Source: Bradyrhizobium sp. ARR65
Lineage (GTDB): Bacteria; Pseudomonadota; Alphaproteobacteria; Rhizobiales; Xanthobacteraceae
Assembly: GCF_000472385.1 (NCBI RefSeq)
Contig: NZ_AWZU01000002.1
Coordinates: 337,350-401,349 of the forward strand
DNA length: 64,000 nt
Direction: 5' to 3'
This document shows positions 17,445-26,248 of the stretch, piece after piece. The position numbers and the translations under genes are program-made. Numbering within the stretch: the first letter of the stretch is position 1; each line of letters opens with the position of its first letter. The notes under the pieces are model-generated. The model searched no databases. It was not told where the DNA came from and saw only the letters and a program-made list of their open reading frames with translations.

Positions 17445-17960
17445 TTATTTCTTGCGGAAGCGATCCAGCCGCACCACCTCGGCGCCCTCGCTCGGCTTTG
17501 CCGGCTCTTCCGCAGGTTCCGCCGGAGCCGCCGGAGCGGCGAGGGGAGAAGCCGGGCCCGCAGGCGCTGCGGGAAGGTTTTGGGCCGCAGGTTCGGGCGC
17601 GGTCTCCGACTGCTCGAATTTCAGGCCGAACTGCACGGAAGGATCGAAGAAGCTCGTGATGGCGCTGAAGGGAACCGCAAGCCGTTCCGGGATTCCGCCA
17701 AACGACAGGCCGACCTCGAAGCGGTCCTCATACACCACCAGGTCCCAGAACTGGTGTTGCAGGATGATGGTCATCTCGTCAGGATATTGCGCGAGCAGCC
17801 GCGGCGAGAGCTTCACGCCCTCCGCGCCGGAGATGAAAGTGATGAAAAAATGATGTTCGCCGGGCAATCCGTGCGCGGCGGCATCGCTCAAAACCTTGCG
17901 CAACACCCCGCGCAGCGCGTCCCGCGCCAGCACATCGTATCTGATATGGTCGGTCGCCAT
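17445..17960 (-). CDS. sspB: ClpXP adaptor protein SspB (alphaproteobacterial type)
   Basis: A 171-residue protein. The N-terminal 115 residues (IRYDVLARDALRGVLRKVL, HHFFITFISGAEGVKLSPRL, EMTIILQHQFWDL and DRFEVGLSFGGIPERLAVPF) form the SspB tag-binding domain. The tail is Pro/Ala-rich and ends with charged residues (EVVRLDRFRKK) of the kind that dock on ClpX. SspB delivers ssrA-tagged proteins to ClpXP. The tmRNA gene encoding that tag lies about 170 nt upstream on the same strand. Confidence 0.93.
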   Translation of the reverse strand: MATDHIRYDVLARDALRGVLRKVLSDAAAHGLPGEHHFFITFISGAEGVKLSPRLLAQYPDEMTIILQHQFWDLVVYEDRFEVGLSFGGIPERLAVPFSAITSFFDPSVQFGLKFEQSETAPEPAAQNLPAAPAGPASPLAAPAAPAEPAEEPAKPSEGAEVVRLDRFRKK

Positions 17961-18129
17961 GGTCGGGTCCCTGTCAGGTTCGTCTTACGCCGGCAAAACC
18001 GGTAGACCGGTCATTCCCAACTCCGGTCATCCGACTCGCCCTTCTCACTGCTTATGCTACTCCGGCGGTATTGGAAGGTCAGCAGCCGCCGCGGACAGAA
18101 ATTGCGGCAGGTTCAGCCCGGGGGATAAG

Positions 18130-18465
18130 CAGGTGAAGTGGAGGCTTCTGTTGCCAGGTGCCTCCGAACCCCGCCTAGCGGAGCTTAACCCGCTAGGGCT
18201 TTAAAGTGGTCTTTCAAACTGCGTTACGCAGCCTGAGCAACCGGAGCATAGTTGTCGTTGGCAACTATTGCAGTAGCCCGATAACGGCGGAACAATACCG
18301 GGAAAAAGCTCGCCCTTTACGCCCTCGTCGATCCTGTTTCGCCCCCGCCGAAACCCACCTTTCAGGGGGTGGGCTTGGGTGGAGGCGCCGGGTACTGCCC
18401 CCGGGTCCGATAGGTTTATTGCGACGGCCGTTTATTTCCATAGCCGGCGAACCGGCAGCCCCAAT
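18130..18465 (-). ncRNA. ssrA: Two-piece (circularly permuted) tmRNA
   Basis: The leftward strand encodes the tag ANDNYAPVAQAA followed by TAA at 18262-18224. The acceptor stem is formed by GGGGGCG (18346-18340) and CGCCTCC (18387-18381), with the G3-U70 wobble that AlaRS needs and an A discriminator at 18380. Because the 3' acceptor strand lies upstream of the 5' strand, the gene is permuted. The order is acceptor piece (about 18465-18380), a processed spacer of about 30 nt, then the coding piece. CCA is not cleanly encoded (ACCCA). A later hairpin, GGAGGC/GCCTCC around ACCTGGCAACAGAA, fits the 3' part of the coding piece. Outer ends are approximate. tmRNA rescues stalled ribosomes. Confidence 0.93.
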
Positions 18466-18566
18466 ATAAGCGCAAACTTCAAGAAAAACAGTGCCGTAAT
18501 GCCACGCTCGCCGGGAACACGCCAAATTGGCTTGGCGTCGGCGCGACTGCCGTCTACCCTGCCGGA

Positions 18567-19178
18567 ATGTCGTTGGATTCGCCGCCGGCCGCTGCCTCTC
18601 GGCCGGATCTTCCCTTAAGTACCGCCCAAGCTCCGCCCGGCCTTGTTGCGCTGTCTTTCGCGTTCGCCAAGATGTCGCTGGCCGGATTCGGCGGGGTCTT
18701 GCCGTTCGCCCGCCGCGCCATTGTTGAAGAACACCGCTGGATGACGGCGGACGAGTTCAACGAGACGTTCGCGCTCTGCCATTTTCTGCCCGGTCCGAAC
18801 ATCGTGAACCTGTCGTTCGTGTTCGGTTCGCGCTTCCGGGGCTTCGTCGGTGGGGTTGCGGCCTTTGCCGGGCTGGTCGCGCCGCCGATGGTCTTGGTCA
18901 TGGCGCTTGCAGCGCTTTACGCCCATTACGGCGATATCCCGGCGCTGCGCCGGGTTCTGGCGGGTATCTCCGGCGCGGCGATCGGGCTTTTGGTGGCGAC
19001 CGTGTTTCGCATGCTGATGCCGCTGATCAAGAGGCGTGATGTCGCGGCGGTCCTGCTCATGGTCGCGGTCTTTGTCGCGATCGGGCTGGGACGGCTGCCG
19101 CTCCAGCTCGTGCTCCTGGTCGCCGTGCCAATCAGTCTCGCCATCACCCTTTACATGCGACGACGGGCCGTGACGTGA
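18567..19178 (+). CDS. chrA: Chromate transporter, first subunit (short CHR family)
   Basis: A 203-residue membrane protein with the CHR-family motif LAGFGGVLPFARRAIVEEHRW and the FLPGPNIVNLSFVFG element. Five or six hydrophobic segments fit a half-size CHR domain. Half-size proteins work in pairs with inverted topology; the next gene overlaps by 4 nt (GTGA) and supplies the second half. The pair probably exports chromate at the inner membrane; the substrate is inferred from the family. A regulator (chrB/chrF) is not adjacent. Confidence 0.87.
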   Translation: MSLDSPPAAASRPDLPLSTAQAPPGLVALSFAFAKMSLAGFGGVLPFARRAIVEEHRWMTADEFNETFALCHFLPGPNIVNLSFVFGSRFRGFVGGVAAFAGLVAPPMVLVMALAALYAHYGDIPALRRVLAGISGAAIGLLVATVFRMLMPLIKRRDVAAVLLMVAVFVAIGLGRLPLQLVLLVAVPISLAITLYMRRRAVT

Positions 19179-19708
19179 CCTCCGAGACGAATCCGATTTG
19201 GGCGCTGGTTTGGACCTTCGGCCTGATGTCGCTGTTTGCGGTCGGCGGCGCCAATGCCGCCATTCCGGAAATGCACCGCATCGCCGTCGATGTCATGCAT
19301 TGGCTGACCGACAAGCAATTCGCCGACGTGTTTGCGATCTCGCAGCTCTCGCCGGGGCCGAACGTGCTGATCGTGACCCTGATCGGCTATGAGGTCGCCG
19401 GCTTCAACGGTGCATTTGCGGCGACGGTTGCGATGTGCCTGCCCACCGCGCTGCTTGCCTATGTCGTGAGCCGCGTGCTGCGCGGTTCGAAGGGTGCGCG
19501 CTGGCCCGCGCTTATCCAGGCCTCATTGGTGCCGCTGTCGATCGGCTTGATGGGCGCGAGCGCGCTGGTCGTGGCGCAGGCCTCCGATCGAACCTGGCCT
19601 GCGGTCCTGCTTACCCTCGCCGCCGCCGTGCTTGCCTTTGCAACCCGGCTGAACCCGCTCTGGATCTTGCTCGCCGGCGGCGTTTTGGGTTTTGCTGGCA
19701 TCGTCTAG
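19175..19708 (+). CDS. Chromate transporter, second subunit (short CHR family)
   Basis: A 177-residue membrane protein with FAVGGANAAIPEMHRIAVD and ISQLSPGPNVLIVTLIGYE, the second-half versions of the CHR motifs. GTG start overlapping the first chromate gene by 4 nt, so the two are translationally coupled and likely form a heterodimer. The stop is followed by about 95 nt before tctB. Confidence 0.87.
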   Translation: MTSETNPIWALVWTFGLMSLFAVGGANAAIPEMHRIAVDVMHWLTDKQFADVFAISQLSPGPNVLIVTLIGYEVAGFNGAFAATVAMCLPTALLAYVVSRVLRGSKGARWPALIQASLVPLSIGLMGASALVVAQASDRTWPAVLLTLAAAVLAFATRLNPLWILLAGGVLGFAGIV

Positions 19709-19805
19709 CGAAAGCCGCTAGGCAGGAGGGACCGAGCGGTGACGCAAGGTCCGAACAAATCCGAAATAAACTGGGCGCCAAGCCCGAATTCGGGGGGAGA
19801 TATCG

Positions 19806-20306
19806 ATGAGTGACACGCCGGGCGGGCCGCCGCGCCAATCCGTCGCACCGAAATGGGTTCGGGGCCCGCAGGATTTCGTCGGCGGCATCGTCTTGATGGG
19901 CGTTGCGCTGTTCGCGCTCTGGGCTTCCAGCGATCTGCAGGGCATGCATGGCTTCACTTTCGGGCCCGGGACCGCGCCGCGCATGTTCGCCGTCCTGCTG
20001 CTTGGGCTGGGCGCTGCGGTGATGATCACCGGCCTTGTCAGCGAGGGGCCGAAGCTCGCCCATTATTCCTGGCGCGGCCCGCTGTTCGTTTCGCTCGCCA
20101 TCATCTTCTTTGCCGTGGCGATCCGGCCGCTCGGGCTCGTGGTGTCGGGCTTCGCGGCCTTCCTGATCTCGGCGCTCGGCACGCCCGAGACCCGCTGGGT
20201 CGAGACCATTATCGTCGGCATTTGCCTCACGGTCGGCTGCGCGCTGCTCTTTCCTTACGTGCTGGGACTGCCGATGCCGTTGTTCCCGCAATTCCTGGTG
20301 CGGTGA
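19806..20306 (+). CDS. tctB: Tripartite tricarboxylate transporter small membrane subunit TctB
   Basis: A 166-residue protein with four hydrophobic segments in the TctB pattern: DFVGGIVLMGVALFALWASS, PRMFAVLLLGLGAAVMI, PLFVSLAIIFFAVAIRPLG and the C-terminal VGICLTVGCALLFPYVLGLP with LPMPLFP. The RBS is GGGGGAGA. TctA follows after 7 nt. The periplasmic binding protein TctC that normally completes the system is not encoded beside it. Confidence 0.9.
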   Translation: MSDTPGGPPRQSVAPKWVRGPQDFVGGIVLMGVALFALWASSDLQGMHGFTFGPGTAPRMFAVLLLGLGAAVMITGLVSEGPKLAHYSWRGPLFVSLAIIFFAVAIRPLGLVVSGFAAFLISALGTPETRWVETIIVGICLTVGCALLFPYVLGLPMPLFPQFLVR

Positions 20307-20313
20307 GGGCGCA

Positions 20314-21825
20314 ATGGCCGATCTTTTTCACAACCTCATCCTCGGCTTTGGCGTCGCCGTCAGCCCGGTGAATCTGATGCTCTGCCTGATCGGCGCGCTG
20401 GTTGGCACGCTGGTCGGCGTGTTGCCCGGCATCGGCACCATCGCAACCGTCGCCATGTTGCTGCCGATCACCTTCGGCCTGCCGCCGGTCGGCGCGCTGA
20501 TCATGCTGGCCGGCATCTATTACGGCGCCCAATATGGCGGTTCGACCACCTCGATCCTGGTCAACATCCCAGGCGAGGCGACCTCGGTGGTCACTACGCT
20601 GGACGGCTTTCAAATGGCGAAGCAGGGCCGGGCGGGTCCGGCGCTTGCGATTGCCGCGATCGGCTCGTTCATCGCGGGCTGCGCGGCGACTGTGCTGATC
20701 GCGCTGCTCGGCGCGCCGCTCACGAAATTCGCACTCGCCTTTGGTCCGGCCGAGTATTTTTCCCTGATGGTGCTCGGCCTGATCTTCGCGGTGGTGCTCG
20801 CCAAGGGCAGCGTGTTGAAAGCGATCGCGATGATCGTGTTCGGCTTGCTGCTTTCGATGGTCGGCTCCGACATCGAAACCGGCGCCTCGCGCATGGCCTT
20901 CAACATTCCCGAGCTCGCCGACGGGCTCGGCTTCGCCACCGTCGCAATGGGCGTGTTCGGCTTTGCTGAGATCATCCGCAATCTCGACACCGGTGCGGAG
21001 ATGGACCGAGAGCTGGTGCAGCAGAAGATCACCGGCCTGATGCCGACCAAGAAGGACATGATGGAGTCGCTGCCCGCGATCTTCCGCGGCACGGTGCTGG
21101 GCTCGATCCTCGGCATCCTGCCCGGCGGCGGCGCCGTGATCGCGTCCTTTGCGGCCTATACGTTCGAGAAGAAGATTTCGCGCGAGCCGCAAAAATTCGG
21201 CCGCGGTGCGATCTCGGGCGTGGCGGCGCCGGAAAGCGCCAACAACGCGGCGGCGCAAACCTCGTTCATTCCGTTGCTCACGCTGGGCATTCCGCCCAAT
21301 GCGGTGATGGCGCTGATGGTCGGCGCCATGACCATCCACGGCATCGTGCCGGGACCGCAGGTGATGCAGAAGCAGCCGGATCTCGTCTGGGGCATGATTG
21401 CCTCGATGTGGATCGGCAACCTGATGCTGATCATCATCAACCTGCCGCTGGTCGGCATCTGGGTGCGGCTCCTGCGCGTACCCTACCGGTTGATGTTCCC
21501 GTCGATCGTCGTGTTCTGCGCCATCGGCATCTATTCGGTAAACAATGCGCCGGTCGATGTCATCCTCGCCGGCGCCTTCGGTCTCGTCGGCTATTGGCTG
21601 ATCAAGCACGACTTCGAGCCGGCCCCGCTCCTGCTCGGCATGGTGCTGGGGCCGCTGATGGAAGAAAATCTGCGCCGCGCCCTTCTGATCTCGCGCGGCG
21701 ACTGGAGCGTGTTCATCACCCGCCCCCTGTCGGCCGTGCTGATTGCCGCGGCCGCCGGGCTGCTGGTGCTGGCGGTATTGCCGACCCTGCGCCGCAAGCG
21801 CGACGAGGTGTTCGTGGAGGGATAG
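20314..21825 (+). CDS. tctA: Tripartite tricarboxylate transporter large membrane subunit TctA
   Basis: A 503-residue protein with about 11-12 membrane segments. TctA hallmarks are visible: VGVLPGIGTIATVAMLLPITFGL, AGIYYGAQYGGSTTSILVNIPGEATSV and the second copy GILPGGGAVIASFAAY with PESANNAAAQTSFIPLLTLGIP. It carries carboxylates across the inner membrane together with TctB and a TctC binding protein. The binding protein must come from elsewhere in the genome (inference). Confidence 0.94.
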   Translation: MADLFHNLILGFGVAVSPVNLMLCLIGALVGTLVGVLPGIGTIATVAMLLPITFGLPPVGALIMLAGIYYGAQYGGSTTSILVNIPGEATSVVTTLDGFQMAKQGRAGPALAIAAIGSFIAGCAATVLIALLGAPLTKFALAFGPAEYFSLMVLGLIFAVVLAKGSVLKAIAMIVFGLLLSMVGSDIETGASRMAFNIPELADGLGFATVAMGVFGFAEIIRNLDTGAEMDRELVQQKITGLMPTKKDMMESLPAIFRGTVLGSILGILPGGGAVIASFAAYTFEKKISREPQKFGRGAISGVAAPESANNAAAQTSFIPLLTLGIPPNAVMALMVGAMTIHGIVPGPQVMQKQPDLVWGMIASMWIGNLMLIIINLPLVGIWVRLLRVPYRLMFPSIVVFCAIGIYSVNNAPVDVILAGAFGLVGYWLIKHDFEPAPLLLGMVLGPLMEENLRRALLISRGDWSVFITRPLSAVLIAAAAGLLVLAVLPTLRRKRDEVFVEG

Positions 21826-21949
21826 CGCCGCACCCTCCAGCTCATCCCGACCTTCGCGGCGTGAGCTTTGCCCGCCACGCCCCCGCAGGCGGAGAGGAGA
21901 ACGCGAGTTCCGCCCTTGCCGTTTCCGGCCGGATGCTCATTTTTTCGGG

Positions 21950-21955
21950 TATAAT
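21950..21955 (+). promoter_or_regulatory. thyA: Candidate -10 element upstream of thyA
   Basis: TATAAT in the context CGGGTATAATTGCC, 80 nt upstream of the thyA ATG. No good -35 element lies at the normal distance, so this is only a candidate. The rest of the 21826-22034 gap holds no gene. Confidence 0.35.
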
Positions 21956-22034
21956 TGCCTCGGGTGGGCCGAGTCGCGGTGCCAAGACGGCGTCCGGCCG
22001 GTAAGTTCGCCCTCTTTCCCAGGCAACGCGACCC

Positions 22035-22829
22035 ATGAACCAGTACCACGACCTGCTCGAGCGCATCCTGTCTGACGGTGTGGAGAAGCATGACCGCACC
22101 GGCACCGGCACGCTGTCGATTTTTGGTCACCAGATGCGCTTCAACCTGCAGGCCGGCTTCCCGATGCTGACGACAAAGCGCCTGCCACTGAAGGCGATCG
22201 TGCATGAGCTGCTGTGGTTCCTCAAGGGCGACACCAACATCAAATATCTGCACGAGCATGGCGTCACCATTTGGGACGAATGGGCCGATGCCAATGGCGA
22301 TCTCGGCCCGGTCTACGGATCGCAATGGCGCTCGTGGCCGGCGCCGGATGGACGCCAGATCGACCAGATCAGCAACGTTGTCGAGATGATCAAGAAAAAT
22401 CCGGACTCGCGGCGGCTGATCGTCACTGCCTGGAATCCGGCCGAGGTCGACAAGATGGCGCTGCCGCCGTGTCACTGCCTGTTCCAGTTCTATGTCGCAA
22501 GCGGCAGGCTTTCCTGCCAGCTCTATCAGCGCTCCGCGGACGTGTTCCTGGGCGTGCCCTTCAATATCGCCTCCTATGCACTGCTGACGATGATGGTCGC
22601 GCAGGTCACGGAGCTCAAACCCGGCGATTTCGTTCATTCACTGGGGGACGCGCATCTCTATTCCAACCATCTCGATCAGGCCCGACTGCAGCTCACCCGG
22701 CCGACGCGCCCCTTGCCGACCATGAAGATCAATCCCGAGGTGAAAGACATTTTCGGCTTCCGCTACGAGCATTTTAAGCTCGAGGGCTACGACCCGCACC
22801 CGCATATCAAGGCCGAAGTCGCGGTGTGA
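22035..22829 (+). CDS. thyA: Thymidylate synthase
   Basis: A 264-residue enzyme converting dUMP plus methylene-tetrahydrofolate to dTMP and dihydrofolate. Visible are the catalytic loop [13 protein letters not shown] with the active Cys, the phosphate-binding [24 protein letters not shown], and [17 protein letters not shown] at the N-terminus. Length equals that of E. coli ThyA. folA, which recycles the dihydrofolate product, is one gene away on the same strand. Confidence 0.98.
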   Translation: MNQYHDLLERILSDGVEKHDRTGTGTLSIFGHQMRFNLQAGFPMLTTKRLPLKAIVHELLWFLKGDTNIKYLHEHGVTIWDEWADANGDLGPVYGSQWRSWPAPDGRQIDQISNVVEMIKKNPDSRRLIVTAWNPAEVDKMALPPCHCLFQFYVASGRLSCQLYQRSADVFLGVPFNIASYALLTMMVAQVTELKPGDFVHSLGDAHLYSNHLDQARLQLTRPTRPLPTMKINPEVKDIFGFRYEHFKLEGYDPHPHIKAEVAV

Positions 22830-22837
22830 GCGATTGA

Positions 22838-23320
22838 ATGTCTCTGACCATCTCTCGCGCCCGCCCCGACGACGTGCCGCTCGTGCTGACGTTGGTGCGC
22901 GAACTCGCCGAGTATGAAAAGCTCTCGCACGAAGTCGAAGCGACCGAGGTGCTGATCGAGGCGGCGCTGTTTGCGGACGCGCCGCGATTGTTCTGCGAGA
23001 TCGCGCGCTGGAACGGCGAGCCGGCCGGTTTTGCCGTGTGGTTTCTCAACTACTCCACCTTTGCGGGGCGCTTCGGCATCTATCTCGAAGATCTGTTCGT
23101 CCGGCCGCCGTATCGCCGCAACGGCATCGGCAAGGCGCTGCTCGCCCATCTTGCGAAGACGTGCGTCGAGAACGGCTGGTCGCGCCTGCAATGGGCGGTG
23201 CTTGACTGGAACGCACCTTCGATCGAGTTCTACAAGTCGCTCGGCGCCGGCCTGATGGATGAGTGGACGCTGTGTCGCGTCACCGGGCCCGCGTTGCAAG
23301 CGCTCGCGGCGAAGGCTTGA
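22838..23320 (+). CDS. GNAT-family N-acetyltransferase (diamine-acetyltransferase-like)
   Basis: A 160-residue protein with the GNAT core: a central FAVWFLNYSTFAGRFGIYLEDLFV strand pair, the acetyl-CoA pyrophosphate loop RRNGIGKALL and the C-terminal NAPSIEFYKSLGA. The YLEDLFV and EYEKL elements resemble spermidine/diamine acetyltransferases (SSAT-like), so a small amine is a plausible substrate, but this is inference. Nine nt from thyA and 5 nt from folA, so in the same transcript. Confidence 0.88.
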   Translation: MSLTISRARPDDVPLVLTLVRELAEYEKLSHEVEATEVLIEAALFADAPRLFCEIARWNGEPAGFAVWFLNYSTFAGRFGIYLEDLFVRPPYRRNGIGKALLAHLAKTCVENGWSRLQWAVLDWNAPSIEFYKSLGAGLMDEWTLCRVTGPALQALAAKA

Positions 23321-23325
23321 AAGCG

Positions 23326-23838
23326 ATGGAAATCGTCCTCATCGCCGCGGTCGCCGAGAACGGGGTGATCGGCGCAAACAACGCGATTCCCTGGCGGCTG
23401 AAAAGCGATCTGCAACGCTTCAAGGCGATGACGATCGGCCGGCCCGTGATCATGGGCCGCAAGACTTTCCTCTCGCTGAAGCGGCCGCTGCCGGGACGCA
23501 CCAACATCGTCGTCACCCGTGATGCCGGCTTTCGCGCAAATGGTGCCGTCGTGACGATGTCGCTGGAGGACGCGAAAGCGGTGGCGCGCGGCGATGCGCT
23601 GCGGCGTTCGGTCGGCGAGATCGCGGTGATTGGCGGCGCGGATATCTACGCGCAGTGGATGCAGGACGCCGATCGCCTCGAAATCACCGAAGTGCATCTC
23701 CATCCCGAAGGCGATACCACCTTTCCGGTGATCGATGCGGCCTTGTGGGAAGAGGTGGCCCGCACGCGCCATCCCCCCGGGCCGGAGGACAGCGCGGCAT
23801 TCTCCTATGTGACCTATCGGCGCAGGGCCAAGGGTTAG
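23326..23838 (+). CDS. folA: Dihydrofolate reductase
   Basis: A 170-residue enzyme reducing dihydrofolate to tetrahydrofolate with NADPH. The opening IVLIAAVAENGVIGANNAIPWRLKSDL, the GRPVIMGRKTF NADPH-binding motif and the late VIGGADIYAQWM are diagnostic. Start at 23326 gives the standard N-terminus; the longer in-frame ORF to 23263 overlaps the acetyltransferase gene. A 15-bp sequence ending in the stop codon region is directly duplicated just after it (23823-23837 and 23839-23853). Confidence 0.97.
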   Translation: MEIVLIAAVAENGVIGANNAIPWRLKSDLQRFKAMTIGRPVIMGRKTFLSLKRPLPGRTNIVVTRDAGFRANGAVVTMSLEDAKAVARGDALRRSVGEIAVIGGADIYAQWMQDADRLEITEVHLHPEGDTTFPVIDAALWEEVARTRHPPGPEDSAAFSYVTYRRRAKG

Positions 23839-24042
23839 CAGGGCCAAGGGTTACAAGGGTTAACTGCGTTCGGTAATGTTTAATTTGACAAATATCGCCC
23901 CAAGCATAGCTGCTTGCGCTAAAGGCCGTAGAGGGGGCATTGCGAAGCTTGCGTTGTAAGGGAGGGGGGCGTCCCTTATAAGGCCTGACGGTATTGCGGG
24001 ACCGAGCGATCAAGCCGTGGCTCCCGCGGAGGAGAGTATCGA
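23839..24042. other. Intergenic region upstream of hflK
   Basis: It holds the duplicated AGGGCCAAGGGTTA element and a TTGACA at 23885-23890 that could be the -35 of the hflKC promoter; no strong -10 stands out. There is no gene. Confidence 0.35.
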
Positions 24043-25188
24043 ATGCCGTGGAAGAATCAGAGCGGAGGCCCCTGGGGCTCGGGTCCCAAGGGACCATGGG
24101 GCTCGGGCCCGCAACCGGTCGGGCCGCGGCCGCCCGATCTGGAAGAGCTTCTGCGCCGCGGCCAGGATCGTCTGCAGCAGCTATTGCCGGGCGGCTATTT
24201 CAGCGGCGTCGGTATCGCGCTGATCGCGCTCATCATCGTCGCGATCTGGCTGTTCTCCGGTATTTTCCGCGTGCAGTCCGAAGAGCTCGGCATCGTGCTT
24301 CGCTTCGGCAAATATGTCCGCGATGCGCAGCCGGGATTGAATTACCATCTGCCCTATCCGATCGAGACCGTGCTCCTGCCGAAGGCGCTGCGCGTCAACA
24401 CCATCTCCATCGGCATGACGCTGATCGATGATCCGGCCCGGCGTGGCCGCTCGATCCGCGACGTGCCCGAGGAGAGCCTGATGCTGACGGGCGACGAGAA
24501 CATCGTCGACGTCGACTTCACGGTGCTGTGGCGGATCAAGCCGAATGGTGCCGCCGACTTTCTCTTCAACATCCAGAATCCCGAAGGCACGGTGAAGGCG
24601 GTCGCGGAAAGCGCGATGCGCGAGGTGATCGGGCGCTCCAACATCCAGCCGATCCTGACCGGCGCCCGCACCACCACCGAGCAGGCCGTCCAGCAGCTGA
24701 TGCAGCGGACGCTCGACAGCTACGGCTCGGGAATCCAGATCACCCAGGTGCAGATGCAGAAGGTCGACCCGCCGGCACAGGTCATCGATTCCTTCCGCGA
24801 CGTGCAGGCCGCGCGCGCCGACCTCGAACGGCTGCAGAACGAGGCGCAGACCTATGCCAATCGCGTCGTGCCCGATGCCAGGGGCCGCGCCGCGAAGATC
24901 CTCCAGGACGCCGAGGGCTACAAGCAGCAGGCGATCGCCGAAGCCAAAGGCCAGAGCGCGCGCTTCCTGAAGGTCTATGAAGAGTATGCCAAGGCGAAGG
25001 ACGTGACGCGGGAGCGCATCTATCTCGAGACCATGGAACGCATCCTCGGCGGCTCCGAGAAGCTGGTTTTCGACGGTGCGGCCGGCCACGGCATCGTTCC
25101 CTATCTGCCTTTGAACGAGCTGACGCCGCGGCGTCAGCCTCCGGCGACCACCGGCTCGGCGCAGCAGTCCAGTGGAGTTACGAAATGA
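24043..25188 (+). CDS. hflK: FtsH-protease modulator HflK
   Basis: A 381-residue membrane protein. The N-terminal 50 residues are Gly/Pro-rich (GGPWGSGPKGPWGSG), then one membrane segment (GIALIALIIVAIWLFSG), then an SPFH/band-7 domain (EELGIVLRFGKYVRDAQPGL onward) and a coiled-coil part (QAARADLERLQNEAQ). HflK with HflC forms a large periplasm-facing cage around FtsH that modulates its activity. RBS GGAGGAGAG. The stop overlaps the hflC start (ATGA). Confidence 0.96.
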   Translation: MPWKNQSGGPWGSGPKGPWGSGPQPVGPRPPDLEELLRRGQDRLQQLLPGGYFSGVGIALIALIIVAIWLFSGIFRVQSEELGIVLRFGKYVRDAQPGLNYHLPYPIETVLLPKALRVNTISIGMTLIDDPARRGRSIRDVPEESLMLTGDENIVDVDFTVLWRIKPNGAADFLFNIQNPEGTVKAVAESAMREVIGRSNIQPILTGARTTTEQAVQQLMQRTLDSYGSGIQITQVQMQKVDPPAQVIDSFRDVQAARADLERLQNEAQTYANRVVPDARGRAAKILQDAEGYKQQAIAEAKGQSARFLKVYEEYAKAKDVTRERIYLETMERILGGSEKLVFDGAAGHGIVPYLPLNELTPRRQPPATTGSAQQSSGVTK

Positions 25189-26144
25189 AGTCTCCTGTTA
25201 CAGGCATCATTGCGCTGGTGTTGCTGCTGCTCGTCGCCATCGTCGCCTATAGCTCGGTCTTTGCCGTGCAGCAGACGGAACAGGCGCTGGTGGTGCGGTT
25301 CGGCCGGCCGGTCGCCAGCGTTACCGACCCCGGCCTGCATTTCAAGGCGCCGTTCATCGATACCGTGATCCCGGTCGATCGGCGCATCCTTGATCTCGAG
25401 AACCCCTCGCAGGAAGTGATCGCCTCCGACCAGAAGCGGCTCGTTGTCGACGCCTTCGCCCGTTACCGCATCAAGAATGCGCTGCGGTTCTATCAGAGCG
25501 TCGGCACGGTGCAGGCGGCGAACCTGCAATTGACCACGCTGCTCAACGCCGCGCTGCGGCGCGTGCTCGGCGAGGTCACCTTCATCGAGGTGGTGCGCGA
25601 CGAGCGCGAAGCCCTGATGCAGCGCATCCGCAACCAGCTCGATCACGAGGCCGACGGTTACGGCATACAAGTGGTCGACGTCCGCATCCGCCGCGCTGAT
25701 CTGCCCGAGCAGAACAGCCAAGCGGTCTATCAGCGGATGCAGACGGAGCGTCAGCGCGAAGCGGCCGAGTTCCGCGCCCAGGGCGGCCAGAAGGCCCAGG
25801 AAATCCGCGCCAATGCCGACCGCGAGGCAACCATCATCGAGGCGGAGGCGAGATCCCAGGCCGAGCGCACCCGCGGCGAGGGCGATGCCGAGCGCAACCG
25901 GCTGTTTGCCGAGGCCTACAGCAAGGATCCCGATTTCTTCGCCTTCTATCGCTCGATGGGGGCTTACGAGGCCGGGCTAAAGAGCAGCGACACCCGCTTC
26001 CTGCTGCGGCCGGACTCCGACTTTTTCCGCTACTTCAACAACCCCTCGGGTAAGATGACGGCGGAAGGGTCGGCAGCACCTGCTACCAGCGGGGCCGCCG
26101 CAGCGCCTGGCGCACCGGCGACCAGCCCCTCGCCGAAGCCCTGA
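25185..26144 (+). CDS. hflC: FtsH-protease modulator HflC
   Basis: A 319-residue partner of HflK with one N-terminal membrane anchor (GIIALVLLLLVAIVAYSSVF) and an SPFH domain (EQALVVRFGRPVASVTDPGLHFKAPF). The C-terminal motif region DPDFFAFYRSMGAYEAGL is typical of HflC. A low-complexity Ala/Pro/Ser tail of about 25 residues is an addition relative to E. coli HflC. It is translated in coupling with hflK. Confidence 0.96.
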   Translation: MKSPVTGIIALVLLLLVAIVAYSSVFAVQQTEQALVVRFGRPVASVTDPGLHFKAPFIDTVIPVDRRILDLENPSQEVIASDQKRLVVDAFARYRIKNALRFYQSVGTVQAANLQLTTLLNAALRRVLGEVTFIEVVRDEREALMQRIRNQLDHEADGYGIQVVDVRIRRADLPEQNSQAVYQRMQTERQREAAEFRAQGGQKAQEIRANADREATIIEAEARSQAERTRGEGDAERNRLFAEAYSKDPDFFAFYRSMGAYEAGLKSSDTRFLLRPDSDFFRYFNNPSGKMTAEGSAAPATSGAAAAPGAPATSPSPKP

Positions 26145-26176
26145 ACGGCCCCAGTTGATCGACAGTTGACAGCGGC

Positions 26177-26200
26177 GGCGCGAACCTTTTCGTTCGCGCC
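26177..26200 (+). terminator. Perfect 9-bp stem-loop between hflC and the DUF2065 gene
   Basis: GGCGCGAAC, a 6-nt loop, then GTTCGCGCC. There is no T-run after it, so it is more likely an mRNA-stabilising or partial-termination hairpin than a full intrinsic terminator. Confidence 0.5.
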
Positions 26201-26248
26201 CGCCCAAGAGCAACAAGGAAAACACATGAAGCGGGAGGTTCCATTCCG

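Noticed and set aside
20227..21609. 460-codon minus-strand frame opposite tctA
   Set aside because: It is rich in Asp/His/Arg with no domain, a mirror of the hydrophobic tctA codons; tctA is certain.
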